Part shown: in pieces, positions 1-7,577 of the stretch | Position numbering within the stretch: the first letter of the stretch is position 1 | Layout: the number at the start of each line of letters is the position of its first letter | NCBI GenBank assembly: GCA_023622515.1 | Contig: JAMNZB010000069.1 | Location: 1 to 34,949, forward strand | Source of the DNA: Bacillota bacterium | Lineage (GTDB): Bacteria; Bacillota; Clostridia; Saccharofermentanales; DTU023 | Length of the DNA: 34,949 nt | Direction of reading: 5' to 3' | Notes under the pieces: generated by a model | The model's database searches: none | The model's input: the letters and a program-made list of their open reading frames with translations, nothing else | Told to the model about the DNA's origin: nothing | Program-made: the position numbers and the translations under genes

Positions 1-904
1 CTCTTTTGATATTGAGAGAGGTGAAATATTTGCTTTCTTAGGGCCGAACGGAGCCGGAAAAACTTCAACCATTAACATGATGATTGGCCTATCTCGTCCG
101 GATGCCGGCGAAATTAGAGTCGCCGGCATAGATATAATAAAACAAACAAAAAAGGCCCAGGCGATTATGGGGATCGTCCCGGATGAAAGCAACCTTTACA
201 ATGAAATGGACGGCTTTGATAACCTCTGTTTTTGCGCCGCCCTATACGGGATGGGCAAGGAGGAGAGGGAAAGAAGAGCCCAGCGGCTGTTACAACAATT
301 CCGCCTGGATGATGTGGGCAAACGACCCTTCAAGGCCTATTCTAAAGGAATGCGCCGCAGATTGACTATTGCGGCAGCGCTGATTCATTCCCCGCAAGTT
401 TTATTTTTGGATGAACCGACAACGGGGATTGACGTGGAAAGTTCCAGACAAATCCGCGAAATGATTCTGGAGCTGAGGCAAGAGGGCACCACAATCTTCC
501 TCACGACCCACTATATTGAGGAAGCCGAGCGCCTCTGCGACCGCGTCGCTTTTATAGCAGAGGGGCAAATTGTTGCCTCAGGCGGTGTTAGCGAATTATT
601 GGAAAGGGCTATCCGGGGACATAGAATCCGCTTTGTTACAGATAAAAACACGGAAAAGCTGGCCCCTGAGCTAGAAGCTCGCTTTAAGGAGAGCAAGATT
701 AGCTTCCAAGCTGACCATTCCCTGCTAATGGAATCCCAAACACGTATTCCCCTCCTCCCGGTCATGGAGTTTTTTCACGACAGGGGAGTTGATGTGTATG
801 AAGCCAGGGAATTACGCCCCTCTCTGGAAGATGTGTTCGTCAAGTTAACCGGCATTGAATCATCTGTTCTAAAGAAAGATAAGGAAAAAGGAGGCGGCCG
901 ATGA
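1..904 (+). CDS. ABC-2 type exporter, ATP-binding subunit (5' end outside window)
   Basis: ATPase of a NatA/DrrA/CcmA-type exporter; it should power the permease encoded next. The reading frame is open from base 2, so the start codon lies upstream of the window; the first internal ATG is at 77 and is not the real start. Seen: Walker A GPNGAGKTS (about bases 43-69), signature YSKGMRRR in place of LSGGQ (typical of this exporter branch), Walker B VLFLDEPTTGID, and an H-loop with TTHYIEEAE. The C-terminal ~90 residues after the ATPase core match the accessory tail usual in NatA-like subunits. The stop overlaps the ATG of the permease (ATGA at 901), so the two are translationally coupled. Substrate cannot be told from sequence; candidates are drugs, Na+ or lipids. 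Confidence 0.9.
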   Translation, partial: SFDIERGEIFAFLGPNGAGKTSTINMMIGLSRPDAGEIRVAGIDIIKQTKKAQAIMGIVPDESNLYNEMDGFDNLCFCAALYGMGKEERERRAQRLLQQFRLDDVGKRPFKAYSKGMRRRLTIAAALIHSPQVLFLDEPTTGIDVESSRQIREMILELRQEGTTIFLTTHYIEEAERLCDRVAFIAEGQIVASGGVSELLERAIRGHRIRFVTDKNTEKLAPELEARFKESKISFQADHSLLMESQTRIPLLPVMEFFHDRGVDVYEARELRPSLEDVFVKLTGIESSVLKKDKEKGGGR

Positions 905-1632
905 AAAGCTGGATTGCCTTTTGGAATATTTTAAAAAAGGATATAAAGACCTATTATTTAAAGCCACCCAACATCAGCTGGGGCATCATCTTCCCACTTT
1001 CGTGGACACTTATGCAGCTTATCCGCTCTCCCGGCAGAAACATCTTAGACTTGCTACCCGGCCTGATTTCTATGAGTGTTTTATTTGGGACAACCTCCAT
1101 GCTTGCCGTCACGATTACCTTTGAGCGGAGCGGCAGATCCTTCGAACGCCTCCTACTGGCCCCCATAAGTCTAAGCACAATGGTTCTGGCAAAAATGGCC
1201 GGAACAGTCCTTTTCGGTATTTTTAATGCCTTTGTTCCAATCTTTTTTGCAAGTTTTTTTATCAATCTTCAGGCTATTAACTGGGGCCTGACCTTGCTTA
1301 CCGTTTTAATGATTGCCATAAGTTCATCCCTCATGGGGCTTTTGATTGCCGTATCAGCCGAGCAGGTTTTTGAAGCCCAGACTTTTTCAAACTTTTTCCG
1401 CTTTCCCATGCTCTTCCTTTGCGGGCTCTTCATACCCATTTCAAAATTACCGGTATTTTTGCGCCCTCTTTCTTACTGCCTGCCACTCACCTACGGAACC
1501 GATATCCTCAATGGCTTAATTACCGGCACAAATACCCTTCCCCCTCTATTCTGTTTGGGAATGCTGCTAATATTTATAGCAGGCCTGTTTCTGATTTGTC
1601 GGCACAATATTAATCGCAAGTGGATTCTATAA
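901..1632 (+). CDS. ABC-2 type transporter permease
   Basis: Membrane subunit of the exporter whose ATPase is encoded immediately upstream (4-bp ATGA overlap). The 243-residue protein has about six hydrophobic segments and the ABC-2 family layout: a short cytosolic N-terminus, then TM pairs, with the conserved stretch FPMLFLCGLFIPISKLP followed by LPLTYGTDILNGLI near the C-terminus, which is the family hallmark. Length is usual for NatB/DrrB-type half permeases, so a dimer is expected. Ribosome binding site AAAGGAGGCGGCCG lies inside the end of the ATPase gene. No convincing terminator follows; only a weak CAATAG/CTATTG inverted repeat at 1666-1685 without a T-run is seen. Confidence 0.88.
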   Translation: MKSWIAFWNILKKDIKTYYLKPPNISWGIIFPLSWTLMQLIRSPGRNILDLLPGLISMSVLFGTTSMLAVTITFERSGRSFERLLLAPISLSTMVLAKMAGTVLFGIFNAFVPIFFASFFINLQAINWGLTLLTVLMIAISSSLMGLLIAVSAEQVFEAQTFSNFFRFPMLFLCGLFIPISKLPVFLRPLSYCLPLTYGTDILNGLITGTNTLPPLFCLGMLLIFIAGLFLICRHNINRKWIL

Positions 1633-1709
1633 AGATAGATCTCCTTGATAAAATCCTTTTGCTTGCAATAGGCCGGCCGCTATTGAAAATTGCCCCGACT
1701 ATCCTTATA

Positions 1710-1740
1710 TTGACAGCAAACCTTGTCTAGAATGTATAAT
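1710..1740 (+). promoter_or_regulatory. Promoter of the Nudix gene, 19-bp spacer
   Basis: A perfect -35 TTGACA (1710-1715) and perfect -10 TATAAT (1735-1740) are separated by 19 bp rather than 17. Such over-spaced promoters are typical targets of MerR-type activators that untwist the spacer, and a merR gene follows 0.6 kb downstream. The spacer contains only a weak GACA/TGTC dyad and does not share the palindrome of the merR promoter. Whether it is MerR-controlled is therefore inference. Confidence 0.6.
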
Positions 1741-1786
1741 AAAAAATTTGCTTTTTATGAAATCTTTTTGAAGGAGGCAGAAGGTT

Positions 1787-2251
1787 ATGAGTCGTGCGGA
1801 AAATGTGGAACTGGCAGTACTATGTTTGCTTTATGACAAGAAAAGATTCCTCCTCCAGGACCGGCTGGCTGACGATTGGCAGGGCTATGTCTTGCCCGGC
1901 GGTCATGTTGAGCGGGGAGAGTCCATTGTCGATGCGGTCATTCGGGAAATAAAGGAGGAGACGGGACTTCGCATCGCCAATCCCAAATTATGCGGAATCA
2001 AACAGTTTCCCCTAAAAGATGCTGACTACACAAATGGCCGCTATCTGGTTTTTCTCTTTAAGACAAACGAATTTACAGGAGACCTGGTCTCTTCTGAAGA
2101 GGGGCAGATGCATTGGGTTGCCAGAGAAGATTTGTACAAGGTTGACCTTGTTGAGGACTTTTATGATTTGCTTGATGTCATGACTAGTGAAAAGCTTACC
2201 GAGTTCCAATATCTTGTAGAAGAGGGAAAGTGGACCGTCATAAAAAAATAA
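1787..2251 (+). CDS. Nudix hydrolase (MutT-like)
   Basis: Hydrolyses a nucleoside diphosphate linked to another moiety, with sanitation of oxidised or surplus nucleotides the commonest role; the exact substrate is unknown. The 154-residue protein carries a complete Nudix box, G-x5-E-x7-REIKEETGL, at about residues 37-59 (GHVERGE then REIKEETGL), which supplies the Mg2+-binding glutamates. The WQGYVLPGG stretch just before it resembles MutT/NTP pyrophosphohydrolase members. AAGGAGG lies 9 nt upstream of the ATG and fixes the start. It is transcribed from the 19-bp-spacer promoter at 1710-1740. No terminator is seen before the merR promoter, so read-through into merR is possible. Confidence 0.88.
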   Translation: MSRAENVELAVLCLLYDKKRFLLQDRLADDWQGYVLPGGHVERGESIVDAVIREIKEETGLRIANPKLCGIKQFPLKDADYTNGRYLVFLFKTNEFTGDLVSSEEGQMHWVAREDLYKVDLVEDFYDLLDVMTSEKLTEFQYLVEEGKWTVIKK

Positions 2252-2311
2252 TTATCGGAAACACTCCAGTTCAAGTCAAAAAGAAAAAAGAAATGTAATT
2301 TTAAAAAGGGC

Positions 2312-2342
2312 TTGACCTTAAAGTGCACTATAAGGATATAGT
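2312..2342 (+). promoter_or_regulatory. MerR-type promoter/operator upstream of merR
   Basis: TTGACC (-35, 2312-2317) and TATAGT (-10, 2337-2342) are separated by 19 bp, the spacing characteristic of MerR-activated promoters. The spacer holds a 20-bp near-perfect palindrome, CCTTAAAGTGCACTATAAGG (2316-2335; one mismatched pair), centred on AGTGCACT. This is the classical position for a MerR dimer, and the gene that follows encodes one, so autoregulation is the natural reading. Confidence 0.85.
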
Positions 2343-2361
2343 CTGGCCAGGAGGTGAAGAT

Positions 2362-3243
2362 ATGATAAAAATCAAAGAATTTGCCAAGCTCTGTCAATGC
2401 TCAACCCAAACTTTGCGCTATTATGACCAGGTCAAGCTACTGTCACCTATCCATGTAGATAGGGAGAATAATTATCGCTACTATACGAAGAATCAACTGT
2501 TCGATTACATAAAAATTAAAAATCTTCAATTGGCTGATTTCAGTATCAGCGAAATCAAAAGCCTGTTAAAGTCATCTGATGAAGAGATTTACCTGGCTTT
2601 TGATCAAAAGATTAGTAATTTGGAGGAGCGACTGGCAAAGACTCTGAAAATTAAAGAAACTTATCATATCGAGAATAATATTATGGAAAAGTTACTTCAG
2701 CTCATTAAAGAGAATGTCAAAAATGCCTTTGACCCCGAGCTCGTTAAGCAAGAGTATAAAATCAGCGATAGCGAAGTTAGCACTTATGTGGAAGAGTGGG
2801 AGGAAATGTTTACAAACGCCCTCTTAAGTGATGAGAACATGGTAAAATTCACGGAAGCCGGCCTAATTGAGAGTGGCTTAACAGAAGAGCAAATGATCCA
2901 GGCTTTGGGTAAATTCAAAAGCTTGGAGGGGATGTGGAACAGTGGCTTTGACCCCGACCCTTATCCGGTTTTACGGGAATTTCATGCTTGGGCTTACCTG
3001 CACGAAATCATGACCGATTTATGCCAAGTTGAAGACGGGGCGAACATCATCTATTACCTGAACGTTACTCCGGACAAATTAGACTTGGCCTTTACTTTAC
3101 CGACCATACTCCTGCAAACAGTATTAAGAAAAAACCCCGGCAAATCACTACAGCTGGAATGTCAGGTAGGAACCAGCTCAGATAAGGTAAATCACGTCTA
3201 CATATTAGATAAACTAAGTAAGGGTCTAACCCCAGGCAACTAA
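2362..3243 (+). CDS. MerR-family transcriptional regulator
   Basis: DNA-binding regulator acting as a dimer on over-spaced promoters. The N-terminal ~70 residues are a MerR winged helix: IKEFAKLCQCSTQTLRYYDQ, then a wing with ENNYRYYTKNQ. A dimerisation coiled coil follows (about 75-125, ISNLEERLAKTLKIKE). The ~165-residue C-terminal part is a possible effector-binding domain that I cannot assign; it is not an obvious GyrI-like or TipAS domain. The start chosen is the ATG preceded by AGGAGGTGAAGAT; an in-frame ATG at 2323 lies inside the promoter spacer and is rejected. Its own promoter carries a matching palindrome. A strong terminator follows. The inducing signal is unknown; the neighbouring exporter and Nudix genes are possible targets. 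Confidence 0.88.
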   Translation: MIKIKEFAKLCQCSTQTLRYYDQVKLLSPIHVDRENNYRYYTKNQLFDYIKIKNLQLADFSISEIKSLLKSSDEEIYLAFDQKISNLEERLAKTLKIKETYHIENNIMEKLLQLIKENVKNAFDPELVKQEYKISDSEVSTYVEEWEEMFTNALLSDENMVKFTEAGLIESGLTEEQMIQALGKFKSLEGMWNSGFDPDPYPVLREFHAWAYLHEIMTDLCQVEDGANIIYYLNVTPDKLDLAFTLPTILLQTVLRKNPGKSLQLECQVGTSSDKVNHVYILDKLSKGLTPGN

Positions 3244-3315
3244 GTAAGGACTAGATTCCAGGATAAGTTACTAAACAAAAATGCTTCAGCGCCTGATTGG
3301 CGGGCAAAATAGGTT

Positions 3316-3353
3316 AAGGGACAAAATAGCTTATTTATTTTGTCCCTTTTTTT
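3316..3353 (+). terminator. Rho-independent terminator of merR
   Basis: A 13-bp perfect stem, AAGGGACAAAATA (3316-3328) with TATTTTGTCCCTT (3336-3348), closes a 7-nt loop and is followed by five more T. It sits between the convergent merR and M20 peptidase genes. On the minus strand the T-run is poor, so it works best for merR. Confidence 0.9.
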
Positions 3354-3375
3354 GCTTTGAATATCTAAGAAAAGT

Positions 3376-4572
3376 TTAGGCTTGGGCAGCCAGGGCCTTC
3401 TTCTCTTCAAACTCGGCCCGGCAAGCTTGCATGACTTCCGGCTCGTGCAGGAGTTTAGCAGCGACCAGGGCCAGTGCTGTTGCGCCATCCTCTAAGGCCT
3501 TATGGCCGGCCGGGGAAACTGTCGCCTCTGCCATTTCTTTGCTGTGCCCGACTACCTCCTCGCCGGCAATTTTGATGTAGGCTTGGATAGTGGGGCAAAC
3601 ATAGGATACTGCACCAACATCCGTAGAGCCGCGCGGTACAAAATCCAAGGCTTCTACCTCGGTCAGGCCTAGTTCTGCATATTCAGCAGCCAAGAGCTCA
3701 GCGAGTTTTTCGTTTAGCAAGGTCTCCCCGTAGGGGCATTCGTAAACGGTCTCTTTCACCCTGCAGCCACAAGCCTCAGCAGCCGCTTCTGCCCGTTTTG
3801 CGGCATCAGCCGTCATGGCTAAAGCGGTGGCCATTTTCGGGGCCCGGAAATAATAGTCTAGCGAAGCGTAGGCCGGTATGACATTAGCCGCAGTCCCCCC
3901 TTGGGAAATTACACCATGGATGTAACAATCCCTTTTTAGAAACTGGCGTTGAAAGTTTATTGAAGTAAAGGCTAAAACTGCGGCATCCAGTGCAGAGGCC
4001 CCTTCATAGGCCTTGCAGCCATGGGCATTCTTTCCATAGAATTCGAAACGAACCGGATTTAAGGCCAGGGATGCACTGCCCAGTCCATTTTTGTTACCGG
4101 CGTGAATCATCAGGGCAGCATCAACCTTATCAAAGATACCGGCCTCTGTCATTTTGATTTTCCCACCGAAGTTTTCCTCGGCCGGAGTTCCAACCACCAG
4201 CACCTGACCACCCAGGGCATCTACAACAGCTTGCATGGCCTTGGCCGCCAGCATACTAATACCACCAAATAAATTATGACCGCAGCCATGACCAACTTCC
4301 GGCAAGGCGTCATATTCTGCCGGGAAGGCAATCACAGGACCGCTGTTCGGATCGCCATAGGCAGCCAGATAAGCGGTCGGCATGACCAGATGGCGGGCGA
4401 CCTCAAAACCATTTTCCTCTAACCAGGCGGTCATGATTTCATGGGCATAATGCTCCTCACCGCCGATTTCCGGCTTGTCGTAAAGGGCTTGTACAATGGC
4501 CTGAACTCCGGCGGCATTCTCTTGCACTGTTTTTTTAATCAGCTCGCGGCTTTCTGCTTGCGTTTGCGTCAT
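3376..4572 (-). CDS. M20-family dipeptidase/amidohydrolase (PM20D2/ACY1L2-like)
   Basis: Cytosolic zinc-dependent amidase cleaving a small peptide or N-acyl amino acid. The 398-residue length and motif order fit M20 enzymes of the aminoacylase-1-like-2 group, which includes PM20D2 and the p-aminobenzoyl-glutamate hydrolase relatives. Metal-site motif AEYDALPEVGHGCGHN is at about 85-100, the catalytic glutamate pair AEEN at about 131-134, NAHGCKAYEGASALDA marks the lid/dimerisation insert, and RGSTDVGAVS is the late metal motif. It is the last gene of the operon permease-ATPase-binding protein-peptidase, 49 bp after the lipoprotein gene, with GGAAGGGA before its ATG. Known analogy: the B. subtilis yxe operon couples such an importer to an amidohydrolase. 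I infer that the transported compound is hydrolysed after entry; its identity is open. Confidence 0.88.
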   Translation of the reverse strand: MTQTQAESRELIKKTVQENAAGVQAIVQALYDKPEIGGEEHYAHEIMTAWLEENGFEVARHLVMPTAYLAAYGDPNSGPVIAFPAEYDALPEVGHGCGHNLFGGISMLAAKAMQAVVDALGGQVLVVGTPAEENFGGKIKMTEAGIFDKVDAALMIHAGNKNGLGSASLALNPVRFEFYGKNAHGCKAYEGASALDAAVLAFTSINFQRQFLKRDCYIHGVISQGGTAANVIPAYASLDYYFRAPKMATALAMTADAAKRAEAAAEACGCRVKETVYECPYGETLLNEKLAELLAAEYAELGLTEVEALDFVPRGSTDVGAVSYVCPTIQAYIKIAGEEVVGHSKEMAEATVSPAGHKALEDGATALALVAAKLLHEPEVMQACRAEFEEKKALAAQA

Positions 4573-4621
4573 TTGTCTTAATCCCTTCCACTTTATTCAT
4601 CTTACACTATACTTGTATTTT

Positions 4622-5632
4622 TTACTCCAGAGCCTTGTCACGTAAGGCTTTCGCTTCCTCAACCCACTCATCAAGCAAGCCGGCCTCTCTGGCTTCCTCA
4701 ATGACCTCATTGCAGACTTCTATTAACGAGGCATATTCTTCACCCAAAGGAAAACCGATGACATTCGTCGAATACATGCCCTCAGGGTCCAGATTAAAGC
4801 CGTCTTTGGGTAGAATCACCAGATTATTAAATGTATCAAGCAGCGGGGTTGCCGATTCCGTGGAAACAATTACGGCATCCAGGTCACCGGCGTTCAAGGC
4901 TAAAGCTAAAGCATCTATTGTACCAAGTTGTTTAATGTTCTTTTCCGGCGTCAACTTGGCTGCCATCTCGTATTGGATTGATCCGGCCTGGGCACCAAGA
5001 ATAAGCTCTGCCGCTTTGAAGGTTTCAAGATCGGGATATTCCTCCGCTTTAGCCTTGGTCGTGAGAATTCCCTGATAGCCTTCCGAGGTCGATCTCTGAT
5101 AACCGACAGAGAATTGCATGGTCTGTTTACGGGCTTCTGTAGCAGCAAAACCGGATATGCCCAAATCCACCTGCCCGGCTTGAATGTTGGCCAACACACC
5201 ACTAAAATCTGTTGCCTTAATTTCTAACTTAACACCAATCTTGTCGGCAATCGCCTGACCGAGTGAGATATCACTACCGACGATTTGCTTCTTATTGTTC
5301 TCATCCAGAATATAGAATTCATTGGGCGGGAAGTCCGGCGAGGTACCGAGGAAGATGGTCCCCCTCTCCTTAATTTCTGCCAATTTATCTTTGATTTCCG
5401 TCGTTTCAGTCTCTTCTTCCTCAGACTCTTCGCTAAGGCTTTCTTTGTCTGCCGAGCTTGCGCTTTCCATTTCTGCTACGGTTTCTTTATCCGCCGCGCT
5501 TGCTTTTTCACTTCCTGCCGTGGTTGAACCGCTGCTGCCCTTTTTATCATCTTTGCCACAGGCAACCAGTAGCAGGCTTAGGGTCAAGATCAGACTGACC
5601 AGACCAAGTATTTGTTTAAGCTGTTTTTTCAT
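4622..5632 (-). CDS. Amino-acid ABC transporter substrate-binding lipoprotein
   Basis: Captures a polar amino acid or related compound at the cell surface for the permease and ATPase encoded upstream. The 336-residue precursor has a lipoprotein signal peptide with lipobox LLVAC (Cys25). A Ser/Glu/Thr-rich linker of about 60 residues follows (26-87), then a solute-binding family 3 fold from about residue 90. Family features include GTIFLGTSPDFPPNEF, the central VDLGISGFAATEARKQTMQF, and the hinge-region AQAGSIQYE. The acidic linker is typical of a flexible tether in monoderm bacteria. AGAAGGAG precedes the ATG. It is the third gene of the operon, 71 bp after the ATPase gene. The ligand cannot be read from sequence, though the linked M20 dipeptidase suggests a small peptide or acylated amino acid. 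Confidence 0.92.
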   Translation of the reverse strand: MKKQLKQILGLVSLILTLSLLLVACGKDDKKGSSGSTTAGSEKASAADKETVAEMESASSADKESLSEESEEEETETTEIKDKLAEIKERGTIFLGTSPDFPPNEFYILDENNKKQIVGSDISLGQAIADKIGVKLEIKATDFSGVLANIQAGQVDLGISGFAATEARKQTMQFSVGYQRSTSEGYQGILTTKAKAEEYPDLETFKAAELILGAQAGSIQYEMAAKLTPEKNIKQLGTIDALALALNAGDLDAVIVSTESATPLLDTFNNLVILPKDGFNLDPEGMYSTNVIGFPLGEEYASLIEVCNEVIEEAREAGLLDEWVEEAKALRDKALE

Positions 5633-5703
5633 ATTTTCTCCTTCTCCACACCGGTTGATTCCAGAAACTGTTTTACGCTTCTTTTCACCAGCGATTTTAA
5701 CCT

Positions 5704-6441
5704 TTACATTATTTTGCTAAGGAAGGTTTTCGCCCTTTCACTTTGCGTGTTATTAAAGAACTCCCGGGGCGGTGCGTCTTCCAAAATTCGCCCCTCATCA
5801 AGGAAGATGATTCTCGTCCCTATTTCTCTGGCAAAGCCCATCTCATGGGTTACTAAGACTGTCGTAAGACCGCTCTTAGCCAAATCAGCTATAACCATTA
5901 AAACTTCTTTAATCATCTCCGGGTCAAGAGCAGAGGTCGGCTCATCAAAGAGCATCACTTCCGGGCCCATAGCCAGGGCTCTGGCAATAGCTACCCGCTG
6001 TTTTTGCCCTCCGGACAGTTTCTCCGGGTAAGCGTGGACCTTATCAGACAAACCCACTCTTTCCAGAAGCTTGACGGCTTCCGCTTCCGCTTCTTCTGCT
6101 GACATGCCCAGAGCCAGCCGAGGGGCCAGCGTGATATTCTCCAGAACGGAGAGGTGGGGAAAGAGGTTAAACTGTTGGAAAACCATGCCAATCTTTTCCC
6201 TGACGGCATTCAGGTCAGCTTCTTTCTGCTTTTTGGCATTAACCTCTGTTTCATGGAAGTAGACGGCACCCGAGTCCGGTACTTCCAGTGAATTCAGGCA
6301 GCGTAGCAAAGTGGACTTACCCGACCCCGACGGTCCAATAATGACGACGACTTCGCCGGCCTTGATTTCTAAATTAATCTCTTTCAAGACCTGTAAATTG
6401 CCCAATTTCTTAGATACATTAACGGCTCTTAAGATCGACAT
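5704..6441 (-). CDS. Polar amino-acid ABC transporter ATPase (GlnQ-like)
   Basis: Cytosolic ATPase energising the amino-acid importer. The 245-residue protein has all ABC motifs: Walker A GPSGSGKST (36-44), Q-loop in GMVFQQFNLFPHL, signature LSGGQKQRVAIARAL, Walker B VMLFDEPTSALDPE and the H-loop in VTHEMGFA. These match the GlnQ/HisP/TcyN group very closely. It overlaps the 3' end of the permease gene by 23 bp and has its own AAAGGAAG ribosome binding site inside that gene, so the two are coupled. The lipoprotein gene follows in the same operon. Confidence 0.95.
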   Translation of the reverse strand: MSILRAVNVSKKLGNLQVLKEINLEIKAGEVVVIIGPSGSGKSTLLRCLNSLEVPDSGAVYFHETEVNAKKQKEADLNAVREKIGMVFQQFNLFPHLSVLENITLAPRLALGMSAEEAEAEAVKLLERVGLSDKVHAYPEKLSGGQKQRVAIARALAMGPEVMLFDEPTSALDPEMIKEVLMVIADLAKSGLTTVLVTHEMGFAREIGTRIIFLDEGRILEDAPPREFFNNTQSERAKTFLSKIM

Positions 6442-7147
6442 TTAACTTCCTTTCTAGCTGACGCTGTAAGAAGGTCAGCACCGAGGTCAATATTAGGTAA
6501 ATCAGGGAGACAATCAGCAATGGCTCAAATATCTTGTAAGTCCCCGCCTTAACGATATTCGTGGTGTACATTACATCAAAGATACCAACGGTTGAAACAA
6601 TAGAACTCTCTTTAATCATTTGAATGAATTCGTTACCCAGGCCCGGCAGAATAATTCTTATTGCTTGAGGAATGACCACATGCTGCATGGTCTGCCTGCT
6701 GGACAGGCCCAGGGAGCGAGCTGCCTCTGTCTGCCCTTTGTCTACAGCATCCAAACCGCCACGTAGAATTTCTGCCACATAGGCACCGGAGTTAATACCC
6801 AGAGCAACTACCGCAGTGCTGAATTCACGCGTTCCGAAAACCGCACTGGGTATGGGGATAGCCGGGATAACAATCCCTATTAACGGCAGGCCATAGAGCC
6901 AGAGATAAAGTTGCACCAGCAAGGGTGTCCCTCTAATAAAGAGGACATAGAACTTGGCCAGGGCAGAAACCGCCGTCAAGCGAGAGCGGCGCATAACGGT
7001 AATAAAGAGGCCCAAGACTGAACCTATCGCTACAGTCACCAAAGACAAGACAATGGTCACACCCACACCTTCCAGGAAGGTAGGAATCCACCGCACCATC
7101 TGCGAAAAATCGATTGTCATCGAGGCCAACATTTGCATAAACATCAA
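6419..7147 (-). CDS. Polar amino-acid ABC transporter permease (HisM/GlnP-like)
   Basis: Membrane channel subunit of the amino-acid importer. It is 242 residues with about five TM segments. The family motif EAARSLGLSSRQTMQHVVIPQAIR (the EAA loop that docks the ATPase) lies near residue 140, followed by ILPGLGNEFIQMIKESSIVS, the HisMQ hallmark. Start: the frame opens with TTG-ATG-TTT-ATG; GGGGAG is 9 nt from the TTG (7147) and 12 nt from the ATG (7144), so either may be used, and I keep the TTG. It is the first gene of the operon, preceded by a ~145-nt leader and the promoter at 7284-7328. Confidence 0.92.
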   Translation of the reverse strand: MMFMQMLASMTIDFSQMVRWIPTFLEGVGVTIVLSLVTVAIGSVLGLFITVMRRSRLTAVSALAKFYVLFIRGTPLLVQLYLWLYGLPLIGIVIPAIPIPSAVFGTREFSTAVVALGINSGAYVAEILRGGLDAVDKGQTEAARSLGLSSRQTMQHVVIPQAIRIILPGLGNEFIQMIKESSIVSTVGIFDVMYTTNIVKAGTYKIFEPLLIVSLIYLILTSVLTFLQRQLERKLNVDLKSR

Positions 7148-7248
7148 CTATTTCTTCTCCCCATCATATATTTTATATATTTAATTTTTACTCAGACATT
7201 AAATAACAAGCGATAATCAAGGCACTTAACTTAATTAACCCCTGTGCA

Positions 7249-7277
7249 AGAAGGCAAACTCCCTTTTAACGCCTTCT
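7249..7277 (-). other. Leader hairpin of the amino-acid transporter mRNA
   Basis: AGAAGGC and GCCTTCT (7249-7255 and 7271-7277) can form a 7-bp stem with a 15-nt loop about 20 nt after the predicted transcription start on the minus strand. There is no T-run, so it is not an obvious terminator. It may protect the 5' end of the transcript or form part of a leader control element. I do not recognise a known riboswitch. Confidence 0.4.
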
Positions 7278-7283
7278 ATTTTA

Positions 7284-7328
7284 ATTCAATATATTGAATA
7301 ATTATATAGGGCTGCGCCCTGCTGTCAA
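7284..7328 (-). promoter_or_regulatory. Promoter with two palindromes, amino-acid transporter operon
   Basis: On the minus strand, TTGACA (7328-7323) and TATAAT (7306-7301) are both perfect, with a 16-bp spacer. The spacer is almost filled by the inverted repeat AGGGC-TGC-GCCCT (7308-7320). Immediately past the -10, where transcription should start (about 7294), lies a perfect 16-bp palindrome ATTCAATATATTGAAT (7284-7299). A repressor bound there would block the start site. The binding protein is unknown; it is not a standard ARG box, CodY or GlnR site. Confidence 0.8.
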
Positions 7329-7577
7329 GCTTATTTTTGCACAAGTTTCAGCGGGGAAATGCTTGCTTTTATTACTATTTACACAAGGAAAGTCTTTGCT
7401 ATAAGCTAAGAAGCGGCCGAAGAGGCGCATTGGGATAAAAAACAATAAAAATTTGTATTATACAGATACCGGTGAATTTATTATTTTGTAAGAGCAGGCA
7501 AATAAATCTATAATACGCTTGAAAGCAGACTTGGCGGCATACTTCGCAAAATCTAAGTCTAAGAAAAAGGTGACCAT
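7329..7577. other. Divergent intergenic region, remainder
   Basis: This is the rest of the 430-bp gap between the transporter operon and the DUF2284 gene. I see no gene, RNA or terminator here. A promoter for the plus-strand genes must lie in it, but the best match (TTGGGA at 7430, TATTAT at 7456) has a 20-bp spacer and is not convincing. Confidence 0.5.

Noticed and set aside
1666-1685. CAATAG/CTATTG inverted repeat as terminator of the ABC-2 genes
   Set aside because: Only 6-bp arms around a non-pairing GC core and no T-run.
2323-2361. ATG at 2323 as start of merR
   Set aside because: It lies within the promoter spacer palindrome; AGGAGGTGAAGAT fixes the ATG at 2362.
4635-5720. Plus-strand open frames opposite the amino-acid binding lipoprotein gene
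   Set aside because: They mirror Ser/Glu-rich coding sequence on the minus strand and have no initiation signals.
7284-7299. ATTCAATATATTGAAT as an ARG box
   Set aside because: The half-sites are in the opposite order (ATTCA then TGAAT) from the ArgR/AhrC consensus.
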